Below are positions 15,906 through 24,464 of a stretch of 24,464 nucleotides of DNA, one piece after another; position 1 is the first letter of the stretch, and each line of letters starts with the position of its first letter. Under the pieces are notes generated by a model. The model was not told the DNA's origin and searched no databases. It saw only the letters and a program-made list of their open reading frames with translations. The stretch spans positions 1 through 24,464 of the forward strand of contig JAUWWJ010000001.1 in the NCBI GenBank assembly GCA_030616935.1. Reading direction: 5' to 3'. The stretch comes from Planctomycetaceae bacterium (GTDB lineage: Bacteria; Planctomycetota; Planctomycetia; Pirellulales; UBA1268). Position numbers and translations under genes: made by a program.

Positions 15906-18900
15906 ATGGCAACTCGTGCTGTTCGCCGACTCCAGCCCACAGAAATTCGTCACTTTGGTAGCAATCGAAGCAGTCACGAGATGCCCAATTTGACGGAAAT
16001 TCAGACTCGATTCTTTGAGTCCTTTCTTCAATACGATGTTCCTCCAAGTAAAAGAAAAGATCAGGGCATTGAAGGTGTCCTTCGAGAAATTTTTCCGATC
16101 GAGAGCTACGACAAAACCGTTCGCTTGGAATATGTTCGATACGATCTTGGAAAACCTCGATACGATCCGGATGAATGCCGCCAGCTTCGTCTGACATACG
16201 GTCGCCCACTTCGTGTCTGGCTTCGCCTGACACGAGAGCAGCCGATCGAAGAGGAGGTCTACCTTGGTGATGTACCGATCATGATGGGTGGCGGAGAGTT
16301 TATTATCAATGGGGCTGAACGAGTTGTTGTCAGCCAACTTCATCGTTCTCCGGGCATCGACTTTGTCGCTGATACGGAATCAACAGATCGTAAAACATAC
16401 AACTGCCGAATCATCCCTGAACGTGGCAGCTGGATCGAACTCAACGTGTCAAAGAAAGACACTCTCCAGGTTCGAATTGATCAAAGTGGAAAATTTTCGG
16501 CGCTGACTTTGCTTCGAGCAATGGACCCCAAGCTAAGCAGCGATACCGATATTTTAAAGCTGTTCAACAAGACCAAGGTCGAAAAAGTTGCAGGAAGTCG
16601 AAGTGTTTCAAAGCTTGAAGGCAAGACTGCTGCAGACGACATTGTGTATCCGAAGAGTAGCGACCGAGCTGGTGAGATTATCGTGGAAGCTGGCTGCACG
16701 ATCACTCGGGACCAGTCTGAACTGATCTGCTCATCTGGTCTCAAAGCCGTTGAGTTAATGCCTTCCAACAAAATGCCCCTCATTGAAAACAGCCTTCGAG
16801 AGGATGCTGATGAAGCCAAAAAAAGGACGTCGGTTGCTCCAAGCCATCAGGACGCTCTTATTCGTATTTACCAACGACTGCGACCAGGTAATCCCGCAGC
16901 ATTAGAAAAGGCAATTACGCTTTTTGATGAAAAGTTCCGTGATACAAATCGCTACCGTCTGGGTCGAGTCGGTAGATTTCGAATTAATCGAAAGCTTGGG
17001 CTTTCTGTTCCCGAAACTGAGATGACCCTTCGTGCTGATGACTTGATTGAAGCAATTCGCTACATGCTGGAGTTGATGAATAGCGAGAACGAAGCAGTCG
17101 AGGTTGATGACATTGATCACTTGGGAAATCGACGGCTGCGAACGATTGATGAACTGGCGAGTGATGAGCTCCGCAAGGGCTTCCTGAAGCTCCGAAGAAC
17201 CGTTCAAGAGCGAATGAGCCTCAAAGACATCTCTGAGATGACTCCACGTTCACTTATTAATCCAAAAAGCATCTCCGCAGCTATCGAGTACTTTTTTGGT
17301 CGAGGGGAACTCTCGCAGGTTGTTGACCAGACGAATCCCCTTTCAATGCTTACGCATGAACGACGGCTTTCGGCTCTTGGCCCTGGTGGCCTCAATAGAA
17401 AGCGAGCTGGCTTTGAGGTTCGTGACGTTCACATTTCCCACTACGGACGCATCTGTCCGATTGAAACTCCCGAAGGCACCAATATTGGGCTTATTTCGAG
17501 TTTAGCCATTTACTCTGGTGTCGACTCGTACGGTTTTCTCGTCACACCGTACCGCAAGGTTTCAAAGAGCAAGCTGCTCGATGATGTTGTGTGGTTACGG
17601 GCTGATGAAGAACATGAAGCCTATCTAGCGCCTGCCGATGCACCTGTTGTTGATGGCAAAGTCCGCGGAGAGACTATCGTTGCACGATACCGAGGGGACT
17701 TCGTGCTCGTTCCAGCTGAAAAAGTTCAGTATATTGATGTCGCGCCGAGCCAAATGGTTGGCGTGTCAGCCGGGCTCATTCTGTTCCTAGAGCATGATGA
17801 TGCGAATCGTGCATTAATGGGTTCAAATATGCAACGACAGGCAGTCCCACTGCTTGTGACCGAGCCGCCGATCGTGGCGACAGGTATGGAGCGAGATGTT
17901 GCAGCCAACTCTGGCCTACTTATTCGGGCCGACCGTAATGGAACGGTCACCTATGTTGATGCAGATTCGATTGAAATAAACGAAACCGACGTTTACAAAC
18001 TACGAAAATATGTCGGACTGAATGAAAGAACCTGCCAAAATCAAAAGCCTATCGTTCAACTTGGCCAAAAAGTTGAGAAGAATGAAGTCATTGCTGATGG
18101 TGCTGCCACGTTTAAAGGCGAACTGGCATTGGGTCGCAATGTCCTCGTTGGCTTCATGTCGTGGGATGGTTTCAACTTCGAAGATGCCATCATTATCAGC
18201 GAGGAGCTTGTTGAAGACGATGTGTATACATCGATTCATATCGAAGAATACGACATTGAAATTCGCGACACAAAACTCGGCCGAGAAGAGTTCACTCGTG
18301 ACATCCCCAATGTTGGTGAGCGAGCACTGCATAATTTGGATGATGGCGGCATCGTACGCATAGGCACCTACGTTCGTCCTGGAGATATTCTTGTTGGAAA
18401 AGTTTCTCCAAAGAGCAAGACAGAACTCACTCCGGAAGAAAAACTTCTTCATGCAATTTTCGGGCGAGCTGGCGAAGATGTAAAAAATGACTCGCTTGAG
18501 GTTCCGTCCGGGGTAGAGGGCATCGTTATCGCCACGGAAAAATTTGCTCGACAGATGAGTCTGTCAGAAGAAGAGCGTCGTGATTTTCAGAAGCAGGTCA
18601 AAGAAGCTGAAAGCGAAGGTAATCTTATGGTTGCTGAAGCATTCGGCTCACTTGTTGCTGAGATTGAGAAGGTTTTGCAGAAGCCCCTTGCTGCTGCCGA
18701 TGGCAGCCCTCTTGTTCGAAATCAAGATCATAAGATTGTTGCGGAACGGGCGGCTGAATTCTCTCTGGAAACTCTCGATATTCGCTCTCCACAAAGAAAA
18801 GCTGATATAGAAAGGCTCTATAAAACCTTGTGGCCTTCTGTAGAGGAAGCACTCGATACAAAAGAACGTCGCCTGAACAGCATGAAACGCGGTGATGAAC

Positions 18901-19649
18901 TACGGCCTGGTGTCCTTCAGATGGTCAAGGTTTATGTCGCTGCGAAGCGAGTTATCTCTGTTGGTGACAAGATGGCTGGACGACATGGAAACAAGGGTGT
19001 CATCGCCAAGATCTTACCGAAGGAAGACATGCCGTTTCTTGCCGATGGCACGCCTGTCCAGATCATGCTGAACCCTCTTGGGGTTCCAAGTCGAATGAAT
19101 GTTGGCCAAATCCTTGAAACGCACCTTGGCTGGGCAGGGAAATTGCTTGGATTCCAAGCCGTCACTCCTGTCTTTGATGGTGCAAGTGAAGAGGAGATTA
19201 ACGACGTTCTGAATGATGCTGGCCTTCCGAAGCATGGAAAAGCCAAGTTGTTTGATGGACGCACGGGTGAACCACTCGAGCAGGAAACAACTGTAGGTTA
19301 CATCTATATGCTGAAGTTACACCATCTTGTAGATGATAAAGTTCACGCTCGATCAACAGGCCCATACTCTCTCATTACTCAGCAACCACTTGGTGGCAAA
19401 GCACGGTTTGGTGGACAGAGGTTTGGTGAGATGGAGGTCTGGGCTCTAGAAGCGTATGGTGCTGCCTACATCTTGCAAGAACTCCTCACTGTCAAAAGTG
19501 ATGATGTTGAGGGAAGAACCAAAATCTATGAAAGTATGGTCAAAGGTGAAAACACCCTTGAAGCCGGAACCCTGGCCAGCTTCGACGTTCTCACGAATGA
19601 GATTCGTGGACTCGCCCTGAACATGCAGTTAGAGAAACGTCGTATCTGA
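15906..19649 (+). CDS. rpoB: DNA-directed RNA polymerase subunit beta
   Basis: Second largest subunit of RNA polymerase, forming one side of the active cleft. The ATG at 15906 has AAGGAG ten bases upstream (a TTG six bases earlier lies too close to that site), giving 1247 residues. Landmarks in order: [20 protein letters not shown], the rifampicin pocket near 465-496, [39 protein letters not shown], the [12 protein letters not shown] active-site region and the C-terminal [20 protein letters not shown]. In the rifampicin pocket Q471, D474, H484 and S489 (E. coli 513, 516, 526, 531) are kept, but V472, V473 and E468 replace Phe514, Met515 and Gln510. It is followed by rpoC after a 106-base spacer. 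Confidence 0.98.
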   Translation: MATRAVRRLQPTEIRHFGSNRSSHEMPNLTEIQTRFFESFLQYDVPPSKRKDQGIEGVLREIFPIESYDKTVRLEYVRYDLGKPRYDPDECRQLRLTYGRPLRVWLRLTREQPIEEEVYLGDVPIMMGGGEFIINGAERVVVSQLHRSPGIDFVADTESTDRKTYNCRIIPERGSWIELNVSKKDTLQVRIDQSGKFSALTLLRAMDPKLSSDTDILKLFNKTKVEKVAGSRSVSKLEGKTAADDIVYPKSSDRAGEIIVEAGCTITRDQSELICSSGLKAVELMPSNKMPLIENSLREDADEAKKRTSVAPSHQDALIRIYQRLRPGNPAALEKAITLFDEKFRDTNRYRLGRVGRFRINRKLGLSVPETEMTLRADDLIEAIRYMLELMNSENEAVEVDDIDHLGNRRLRTIDELASDELRKGFLKLRRTVQERMSLKDISEMTPRSLINPKSISAAIEYFFGRGELSQVVDQTNPLSMLTHERRLSALGPGGLNRKRAGFEVRDVHISHYGRICPIETPEGTNIGLISSLAIYSGVDSYGFLVTPYRKVSKSKLLDDVVWLRADEEHEAYLAPADAPVVDGKVRGETIVARYRGDFVLVPAEKVQYIDVAPSQMVGVSAGLILFLEHDDANRALMGSNMQRQAVPLLVTEPPIVATGMERDVAANSGLLIRADRNGTVTYVDADSIEINETDVYKLRKYVGLNERTCQNQKPIVQLGQKVEKNEVIADGAATFKGELALGRNVLVGFMSWDGFNFEDAIIISEELVEDDVYTSIHIEEYDIEIRDTKLGREEFTRDIPNVGERALHNLDDGGIVRIGTYVRPGDILVGKVSPKSKTELTPEEKLLHAIFGRAGEDVKNDSLEVPSGVEGIVIATEKFARQMSLSEEERRDFQKQVKEAESEGNLMVAEAFGSLVAEIEKVLQKPLAAADGSPLVRNQDHKIVAERAAEFSLETLDIRSPQRKADIERLYKTLWPSVEEALDTKERRLNSMKRGDELRPGVLQMVKVYVAAKRVISVGDKMAGRHGNKGVIAKILPKEDMPFLADGTPVQIMLNPLGVPSRMNVGQILETHLGWAGKLLGFQAVTPVFDGASEEEINDVLNDAGLPKHGKAKLFDGRTGEPLEQETTVGYIYMLKLHHLVDDKVHARSTGPYSLITQQPLGGKARFGGQRFGEMEVWALEAYGAAYILQELLTVKSDDVEGRTKIYESMVKGENTLEAGTLASFDVLTNEIRGLALNMQLEKRRI

Positions 19650-19666
19650 TATTAAAAGTGAATAGC

Positions 19667-19687
19667 AGGCATTGGAAAATGCTTTTT
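19667..19687 (+). terminator. Terminator-like hairpin between rpoB and rpoC
   Basis: AGGCATT (19667-19673) pairs with AATGCTT (19678-19684), with one G-U pair, around GGAA, and TTTTT runs from 19683 to 19687. The stem is weak and partly shares the T-run, so it probably pauses or attenuates only a fraction of transcripts. The same TTGGAAAA loop core occurs in the hairpin before secE. Confidence 0.4.
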
Positions 19688-19743
19688 ATTCAAACGTTAC
19701 TGTCCCACAATAAGTTTTAAACACCACTAGTTGACTATCCCTT

Positions 19744-19755
19744 GGAGAAATCTCC
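19744..19755 (+). promoter_or_regulatory. rpoC: Ribosome binding site of rpoC in a hairpin
   Basis: GGAG at 19744-19747 is the ribosome binding site, eight bases before the GTG start of rpoC. The four bases directly before the start codon, CTCC (19752-19755), are its exact complement, so GGAG-AAAT-CTCC could fold and slow initiation. The stem is short (four G/C-rich pairs), so the effect may be modest. Confidence 0.5.
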
Positions 19756-22700
19756 GTGAGCATCGGCGAAGCAACCTACGATCGCGTCAATGACTACTCA
19801 GCCGTAAAAATCAGTCTGGCCAGACCGCACGACATCCGTAGCTGGTCGTTCGGTGAGGTGAAAAAACCTGAGACGATTAATTATCGTACGTATCGTCCTG
19901 AAAAGGATGGACTCATGTGCGAAAAGATATTTGGCCCTGAAAAAGACTGGGAATGCTCCTGTGGCAAATACCGGGGCATGAAATACAAGGGCATGATCTG
20001 TGACAGGTGTGGAGTAAAAGTGACCCATAGTCGCGTTCGTCGCAAGCGAATGGGCCATATCGAACTCGCTGCTCCAATTGTTCATATCTGGTTTTTTAAG
20101 GCCATGCCAAGCCGCCTTGGTGCCTTGCTTGACATGAAGACCACCAGTCTCGAAAAGGTAATCTATTTCCAAGACTACGTTGTCCTTGATCCCAAGGATA
20201 CGCCCTTCAAGAAACAACAGTTACTCTCTGAAGAAGAGTGTCGTGCTGCTCGTGATGAGTATGGCGAGACGGCTTTTGAGGCAGAAATGGGCGCTGAAGC
20301 AGTTCGGAAACTGCTTCTCGGTCTTGACCTTGTTGAACTTTCAAAAGAGCTCCGTATAGAACTCGAACAAACAGGTTCAAAGCAGAAAGCCAAAGACCTC
20401 GTCAATCGATTAAAAATTGTTGAAGCGATTCGTGATAGTGAAAACAAACCCGAATGGCTGGTTCTTGATGTCATCCCTGTTATTCCCCCAGATCTTCGTC
20501 CGCTTGTCATGCTTGATAGTGGCAACTTTGCCACGAGTGATCTCAATGACCTCTATCGCCGAATAATCAACCGAAATAATCGTTTGAAAAAACTTGTTGA
20601 CCTCAATGCCCCTGAGGTCATTATCCGCAATGAAAAACGAATGCTTCAGCAGTCTGTTGATGCATTGTTTGACAACAACCGTTGCAAGCGACCTGTTCTT
20701 GCTTCGAGTAATCGCCCTTTGAAAAGTCTTACTGACATGATCAAAGGAAAGCAGGGACGTTTTCGTGAAAATCTACTCGGTAAGCGAGTAGATTACTCCG
20801 CTCGAAGTGTGATTGTCGTTGGCCCACGGCTCCGTCTTCATCAGTGTGGGCTTCCTAAGAAGATTGCTCTGGAGTTGTATCAGCCATTTATAATAAGGCG
20901 ACTCAAAGACCTTGGGCATGCTGACACAATTAAAAGTGCCAAGAAAATGCTCGAACGCAAGGACGCCGAAGTTTGGGATATCCTCGAAGAGGTCATTCAT
21001 AACCATCCTGTTCTTCTCAATCGTGCTCCGATTCTTCATAGAATGGGAATTCAGGCTTTTGAGCCTGTTCTTGTCGAGGGAAACGCCATCAAACTACATC
21101 CGCTTGTCTGCAAGGGATTCAATGCTGACTTTGATGGTGACCAGATGGCAGTCCATCTTCCACTCTCTATAGAAGCTCAGGTGGAAGCACATACTCTGAT
21201 GCTGGCAACAAATAATATCTTTAGTCCTTCCAATGGTGCACCAATTATCTCGCCGTCACAGGACGTGGTGATGGGATGTTACTACCTGACAATGTCGATG
21301 GCCGGCCGTCGCGGCGAGGGTATGGTCTTCCGAAGCTTTGCGGAAGTTGAGATGGCTCACTCTCTTGGCAAGGTCGACACCCATGCAATTATCAAAGTTA
21401 AGTTGCCGGAGCACCGCTGTGAAATTGATGAGAAGGGTGCTGTTGGTGAATCTGGAGCGATTACGGAGACGACGGCTGGCCGTGTCCTTTTCAACTCAAT
21501 ACTGCCAGAAAGCATGCTCTTCTACAACCTACCAATGCGTTCAAGTGAATTAGCAAAGGTGATCTCTGACTGCTATCAGTTACTCGGAAGACGTCATACG
21601 ATTGATCTTTTAGACAATATGAATCGTGTTGGCTTTAGCTGGAGCACGAATAGTGGCCTTTCCTTCGCAACAGATGATCTCATCACGCCTGACAACAAAC
21701 CTGAAATTCTTAGTAAGGCTGATAAAGAAGTAAGCAAAATTCGTAAGCTCTATTCACGTGGTGTTATCACTGATGGTGAGCGTTACAATCAGGTTCTTGA
21801 TACATGGACTCATGTTCGTGAGCAGATCACCAAGGAAATGATGGATGACCTCAAACAGGACACTGGTTCTAGTAACCGATATTCTGGTTATGTTAATCCG
21901 ATCTATCTGATGGCTCATTCGGGTGCTCGCGGTGGTGTTGAACAGATTCGTCAACTTGCCGGCATGCGAGGACTTATGGCGAAACCTTCAGGTAAAATCA
22001 TCGAGACGCCTATTAAAGCGAACTTCCGAGAAGGTCTGACTGTTCTCGAATACTTCAGTTCCACTCACGGGGCTCGTAAAGGACTGGCTGACACAGCTCT
22101 CAAAACCGCTGATTCAGGATATCTCACACGAAAACTAGCCGATGTCGCGCAGAATGTTGTGGTCACGATGCATGATTGTGGCACAACCCAAGGTATTGAG
22201 AAAACTGTTATCTATCGTGGCGAAAAAGTGGAAGTTAACCTGGCCGATAGTATTCGCGGTCGAGTCAGTCGAACAAATATTACAAATCCCATTACCGATG
22301 AAATTGTTGTTGAAGAAGATCAACTCATCACGCCCAAATTAGCACGTGAAATCGAAGCCCTTGGACTCGAAAAGATTCAGGTTCGTAGCCCACTTACGTG
22401 CGAGGCTCCACTCGGGGTTTGTCGACTTTGCTATGGCATGGATCTGTCGACTGGATCAATGGTTGAAGAAGGCATGGCCGTTGGAATTATTGGCGCCCAG
22501 AGTATTGGTGAGCCTGGCACGCAACTCACTATGAGAACATTCCACATTGGTGGAGTTGGACAGCGTGATGTTGAAGAAAATGAATATAAGTCAAAGCATG
22601 TAGGTACAGCCAAATTCACTCGCCTCCGAACTGTCAAAAATGAAGAGGGCGAACTGATCGTGCTTGCCCGAAATGGTGAAATTGCAATATTGAATGACAA

Positions 22701-24129
22701 GGGGCGGGAAATTGACAAATTCGATATTCCTGCCGGTGCAATTCTAAAGGTTGCTGAAAACGACAAAGTAAAACAGGGCACAGTGCTCGTGCAATGGGAT
22801 CCGCACTCGATCCCTATTCTCTCCGAAGTGTCAGGTAAGGTTCGGTACGAAGACGTTGTTGACGGTGAAACACTACGAGTAGAAAAAGATCCGAGTGGCC
22901 ATATTCGCCGAATGATTATGGAACATAAGGGCGTGTATCATCCACAAGTAGTTCTTGAAGACGAATCAGGGAAAATCCTTGACTTCTACTACCTTCCTGA
23001 AAAAGCCTATATCGAAGTCTCACCCGGAGAGACTGTTCGAGCCGGCCATATCCTTGCAAAGACACCTCGTGAAGCAAGTGGTACGCAGGACATCACGGGT
23101 GGCCTGCCACGAGTAACCGAAATTTTTGAGGCCAGAAAGCCAAAAGACCCTGCCATCATGGCTGAAATTGATGGAAAGGTTGAAGTCAGTGGTGAAAAAC
23201 GACGCGGTAAGCGAACAATCATTGTTCGAAATGAAACAGGTGTAGAGCGAGAGCACTTAATTACTCAAGGCAAGCATATGCGAGTGCATGCTGGAGATAT
23301 CGTTCGCGCAGGAGAGGCTCTTGTTGACGGACCTTTGGTGCCACATGACATCCTTCGAATTTCTGGTGAAGAAGAAGTTCAAAGATACCTTGTTCGTGAA
23401 ATTCAAAATGTCTACCGCAGCCAGCGTGTTGAAATTGATGACAAGCATATTGAAATTATTGTTTCACAGATGCTTCGGAAGGTGAAGATTGACACTGTTG
23501 GAGACACGGAATTATTGCCTGGCAGTATGCTCGATAAACACGAGTTTCGGCAGGCGAATGACCAGATCGCTGACTGCTTGCGAATTACCGACAAAGGCGA
23601 CAGCGAATTTGAAGTTGGTGCGATAGTTCCGAAAGATGTTCTCGCCCAAAACAATGAATCGATTGAAGCTCTTGGTGGTACTCCTGCAAAGGGGACCAAG
23701 CCAAAATCCGCTACGGCAAGCACACAGCTACTCGGCATTACAAAGGCCAGTGTGCAGAGTTCCAGTTGTATTTCGGCAGCTAGCTTCCAGGAAACAACCA
23801 AGGTGCTGACCGAAGCTGCGCTCGCTGGACGGGTCGATAATCTAGTCGGTCTTAAGGAAAACGTTATCCTAGGTCACTTGATTCCCGCAGGCACGGGCTT
23901 CAATACGTTCCAAACTTCAGAAGTACGGGTTCGCCCCGAGGCTCTTGAGGCCTTGAGAATCGATCGTGAAGATCTTTTGGCGCGTGACTTCCCACTTTTA
24001 GAAGCAGCCGAGCAAACTGAAGAGGAACTTGCCGCAGGTTCTGGAGGTCTTGCAAGTAGTGGAAGCACGACTATCGGGGGTCTTCCGGAAAGTCCTAGTC
24101 AGACTGATAGCCCAGGTGAAGGTCTCTAA
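19756..24129 (+). CDS. rpoC: DNA-directed RNA polymerase subunit beta prime
   Basis: Largest RNA polymerase subunit, carrying the catalytic magnesium. The GTG start at 19756 gives 1457 residues. The first zinc site is C67, C69, C82, C85 ([10 protein letters not shown] ... ICDRCG); the catalytic loop NADFDGDQM is at 456-464 with Asp458, 460 and 462; the second zinc site is C808, C882, C889, C892 ([13 protein letters not shown]); the trigger-loop region is MRTFHIGG. The protein ends in a Glu-rich helix and a Gly/Ser/Thr-rich tail of about 40 residues with no visible fold. It runs with rpoB; a weak terminator-like hairpin follows the stop, then an unrecognised gene in the same direction. Confidence 0.98.
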   Translation: MSIGEATYDRVNDYSAVKISLARPHDIRSWSFGEVKKPETINYRTYRPEKDGLMCEKIFGPEKDWECSCGKYRGMKYKGMICDRCGVKVTHSRVRRKRMGHIELAAPIVHIWFFKAMPSRLGALLDMKTTSLEKVIYFQDYVVLDPKDTPFKKQQLLSEEECRAARDEYGETAFEAEMGAEAVRKLLLGLDLVELSKELRIELEQTGSKQKAKDLVNRLKIVEAIRDSENKPEWLVLDVIPVIPPDLRPLVMLDSGNFATSDLNDLYRRIINRNNRLKKLVDLNAPEVIIRNEKRMLQQSVDALFDNNRCKRPVLASSNRPLKSLTDMIKGKQGRFRENLLGKRVDYSARSVIVVGPRLRLHQCGLPKKIALELYQPFIIRRLKDLGHADTIKSAKKMLERKDAEVWDILEEVIHNHPVLLNRAPILHRMGIQAFEPVLVEGNAIKLHPLVCKGFNADFDGDQMAVHLPLSIEAQVEAHTLMLATNNIFSPSNGAPIISPSQDVVMGCYYLTMSMAGRRGEGMVFRSFAEVEMAHSLGKVDTHAIIKVKLPEHRCEIDEKGAVGESGAITETTAGRVLFNSILPESMLFYNLPMRSSELAKVISDCYQLLGRRHTIDLLDNMNRVGFSWSTNSGLSFATDDLITPDNKPEILSKADKEVSKIRKLYSRGVITDGERYNQVLDTWTHVREQITKEMMDDLKQDTGSSNRYSGYVNPIYLMAHSGARGGVEQIRQLAGMRGLMAKPSGKIIETPIKANFREGLTVLEYFSSTHGARKGLADTALKTADSGYLTRKLADVAQNVVVTMHDCGTTQGIEKTVIYRGEKVEVNLADSIRGRVSRTNITNPITDEIVVEEDQLITPKLAREIEALGLEKIQVRSPLTCEAPLGVCRLCYGMDLSTGSMVEEGMAVGIIGAQSIGEPGTQLTMRTFHIGGVGQRDVEENEYKSKHVGTAKFTRLRTVKNEEGELIVLARNGEIAILNDKGREIDKFDIPAGAILKVAENDKVKQGTVLVQWDPHSIPILSEVSGKVRYEDVVDGETLRVEKDPSGHIRRMIMEHKGVYHPQVVLEDESGKILDFYYLPEKAYIEVSPGETVRAGHILAKTPREASGTQDITGGLPRVTEIFEARKPKDPAIMAEIDGKVEVSGEKRRGKRTIIVRNETGVEREHLITQGKHMRVHAGDIVRAGEALVDGPLVPHDILRISGEEEVQRYLVREIQNVYRSQRVEIDDKHIEIIVSQMLRKVKIDTVGDTELLPGSMLDKHEFRQANDQIADCLRITDKGDSEFEVGAIVPKDVLAQNNESIEALGGTPAKGTKPKSATASTQLLGITKASVQSSSCISAASFQETTKVLTEAALAGRVDNLVGLKENVILGHLIPAGTGFNTFQTSEVRVRPEALEALRIDREDLLARDFPLLEAAEQTEEELAAGSGGLASSGSTTIGGLPESPSQTDSPGEGL

Positions 24130-24131
24130 AT

Positions 24132-24157
24132 AGTTCCAGAGAACTTCAGTGTTTTTT
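24132..24157 (+). terminator. Weak terminator-like hairpin after rpoC
   Basis: AGTTC (24132-24136) pairs with GAACT (24141-24145) around CAGA directly after the rpoC stop; TTTTTT follows at 24152-24157 after a six-base gap. The short stem and the gap make strong termination doubtful. Confidence 0.3.
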
Positions 24158-24208
24158 CCAATGTAAATAATTTAATCATTGAAGTAAGGGAGGTACGAGG
24201 GCCCTGCG

Positions 24209-24464
24209 GTGATTAATGAACAGACCGAAGAGCACCTTGCAGGTTCCCTTATCAAAAGTGCTGAAGACGAAATGTCTGCTAGGGACGGAACTCGTTACGA
24301 TCAGGAAGGGGACTTCCCTTCTCGTAGTCAACCTCCTTCATACCGGAACCATCTCGCATCTGATGTTGTAACAACAACATTACACACCCTCCTCAACACT
24401 GTGTGGAAAGCATGTGCGGAAGCGAGTAAAGCTACGGCTGATCCTGAAACCGTTCGTCGCCTCC
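24209..24464 (+). CDS. Hypothetical protein, 5' part only
   Basis: A reading frame from a GTG at 24209 stays open to the right edge (85 codons visible). The start is supported by GAGG eight bases upstream, and no in-frame stop occurs over 256 bases; a competing ATG at 24216 in another frame ends after about 50 codons. The visible product is polar and acidic at first (INEQTEEHLAGSLIKSAEDE), then Pro/Ser/Arg-rich, then probably helical (HLASDVVTTTLHTLLNTVW). It has no signal peptide, and I do not recognise a family. It lies 79 bases after rpoC in the same direction, where rpsL sits in many bacteria; this is not rpsL. Confidence 0.6.
   Translation, partial: MINEQTEEHLAGSLIKSAEDEMSARDGTRYDQEGDFPSRSQPPSYRNHLASDVVTTTLHTLLNTVWKACAEASKATADPETVRRL

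Noticed and set aside
24216..24371. ATG-started frame after rpoC
   Set aside because: It stops after about 50 codons, while the GTG frame with the better placed GAGG stays open to the edge.

Overview
The window looks like a chromosomal core segment of a planctomycete, probably Pirellulales-like, with middling GC content. The main clues are the EF-Tu switch I sequence ([15 protein letters not shown] in place of the usual RGITINTSHVEY), a NusG with a long acidic N-terminal extension, and the layout of the tuf-secE-nusG-rplKAJL-rpoBC block. The taxon is inferred from sequence character and recall of the family; it has not been searched.

Left third (1-8.6 kb). A fluoride channel gene (crcB/fluC) is cut by the left edge and points left. 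Facing right is a two-gene polyamine cassette: homospermidine synthase, then a eukaryote-like (alanine-racemase-fold) ornithine decarboxylase. Together they would turn ornithine into putrescine and then homospermidine. Facing left is a tightly overlapping set: a secreted, zinc-binding M16 peptidase, a second M16 protein that has lost the HxxEH motif, and an RsmC-like rRNA methyltransferase. Upstream of these, also facing left, is purU (formyltetrahydrofolate deformylase), closed by a clear intrinsic terminator.

Right two thirds (8.9-24.4 kb). This is the translation/transcription core, all on the plus strand: tRNA-Thr(UGU), tRNA-Tyr(GUA), tRNA-Gly(UCC), tRNA-Thr(GGU), tuf, tRNA-Trp(CCA), secE, nusG, rplK, rplA, rplJ, rplL, rpoB, rpoC, then the start of an unrecognised gene that runs off the right edge. 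The first five genes have the same order as thrU-tyrU-glyT-thrT-tufB of E. coli. The usual rpmG (L33) between tuf and secE is missing here. None of the five tRNA genes encodes its CCA end.

The spacers of the core block are unusually roomy and structured: a 13-bp GUGA-capped hairpin just before tRNA-Trp, tandem hairpins between rplK and rplA, three inverted repeats in a 265-nt rplJ-rplL spacer, a terminator-like hairpin overlapping the end of rplL followed by a good promoter for rpoBC, and a hairpin pairing the ribosome binding site of rpoC. This suggests segmental control within the operon, but all of it is read by eye. I found no mobile element, CRISPR array, phage gene or defence system, and no convincing undescribed multi-gene system. 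The most interesting items are the structured operon spacers, the polyamine cassette, the M16 pair and the unknown gene after rpoC.
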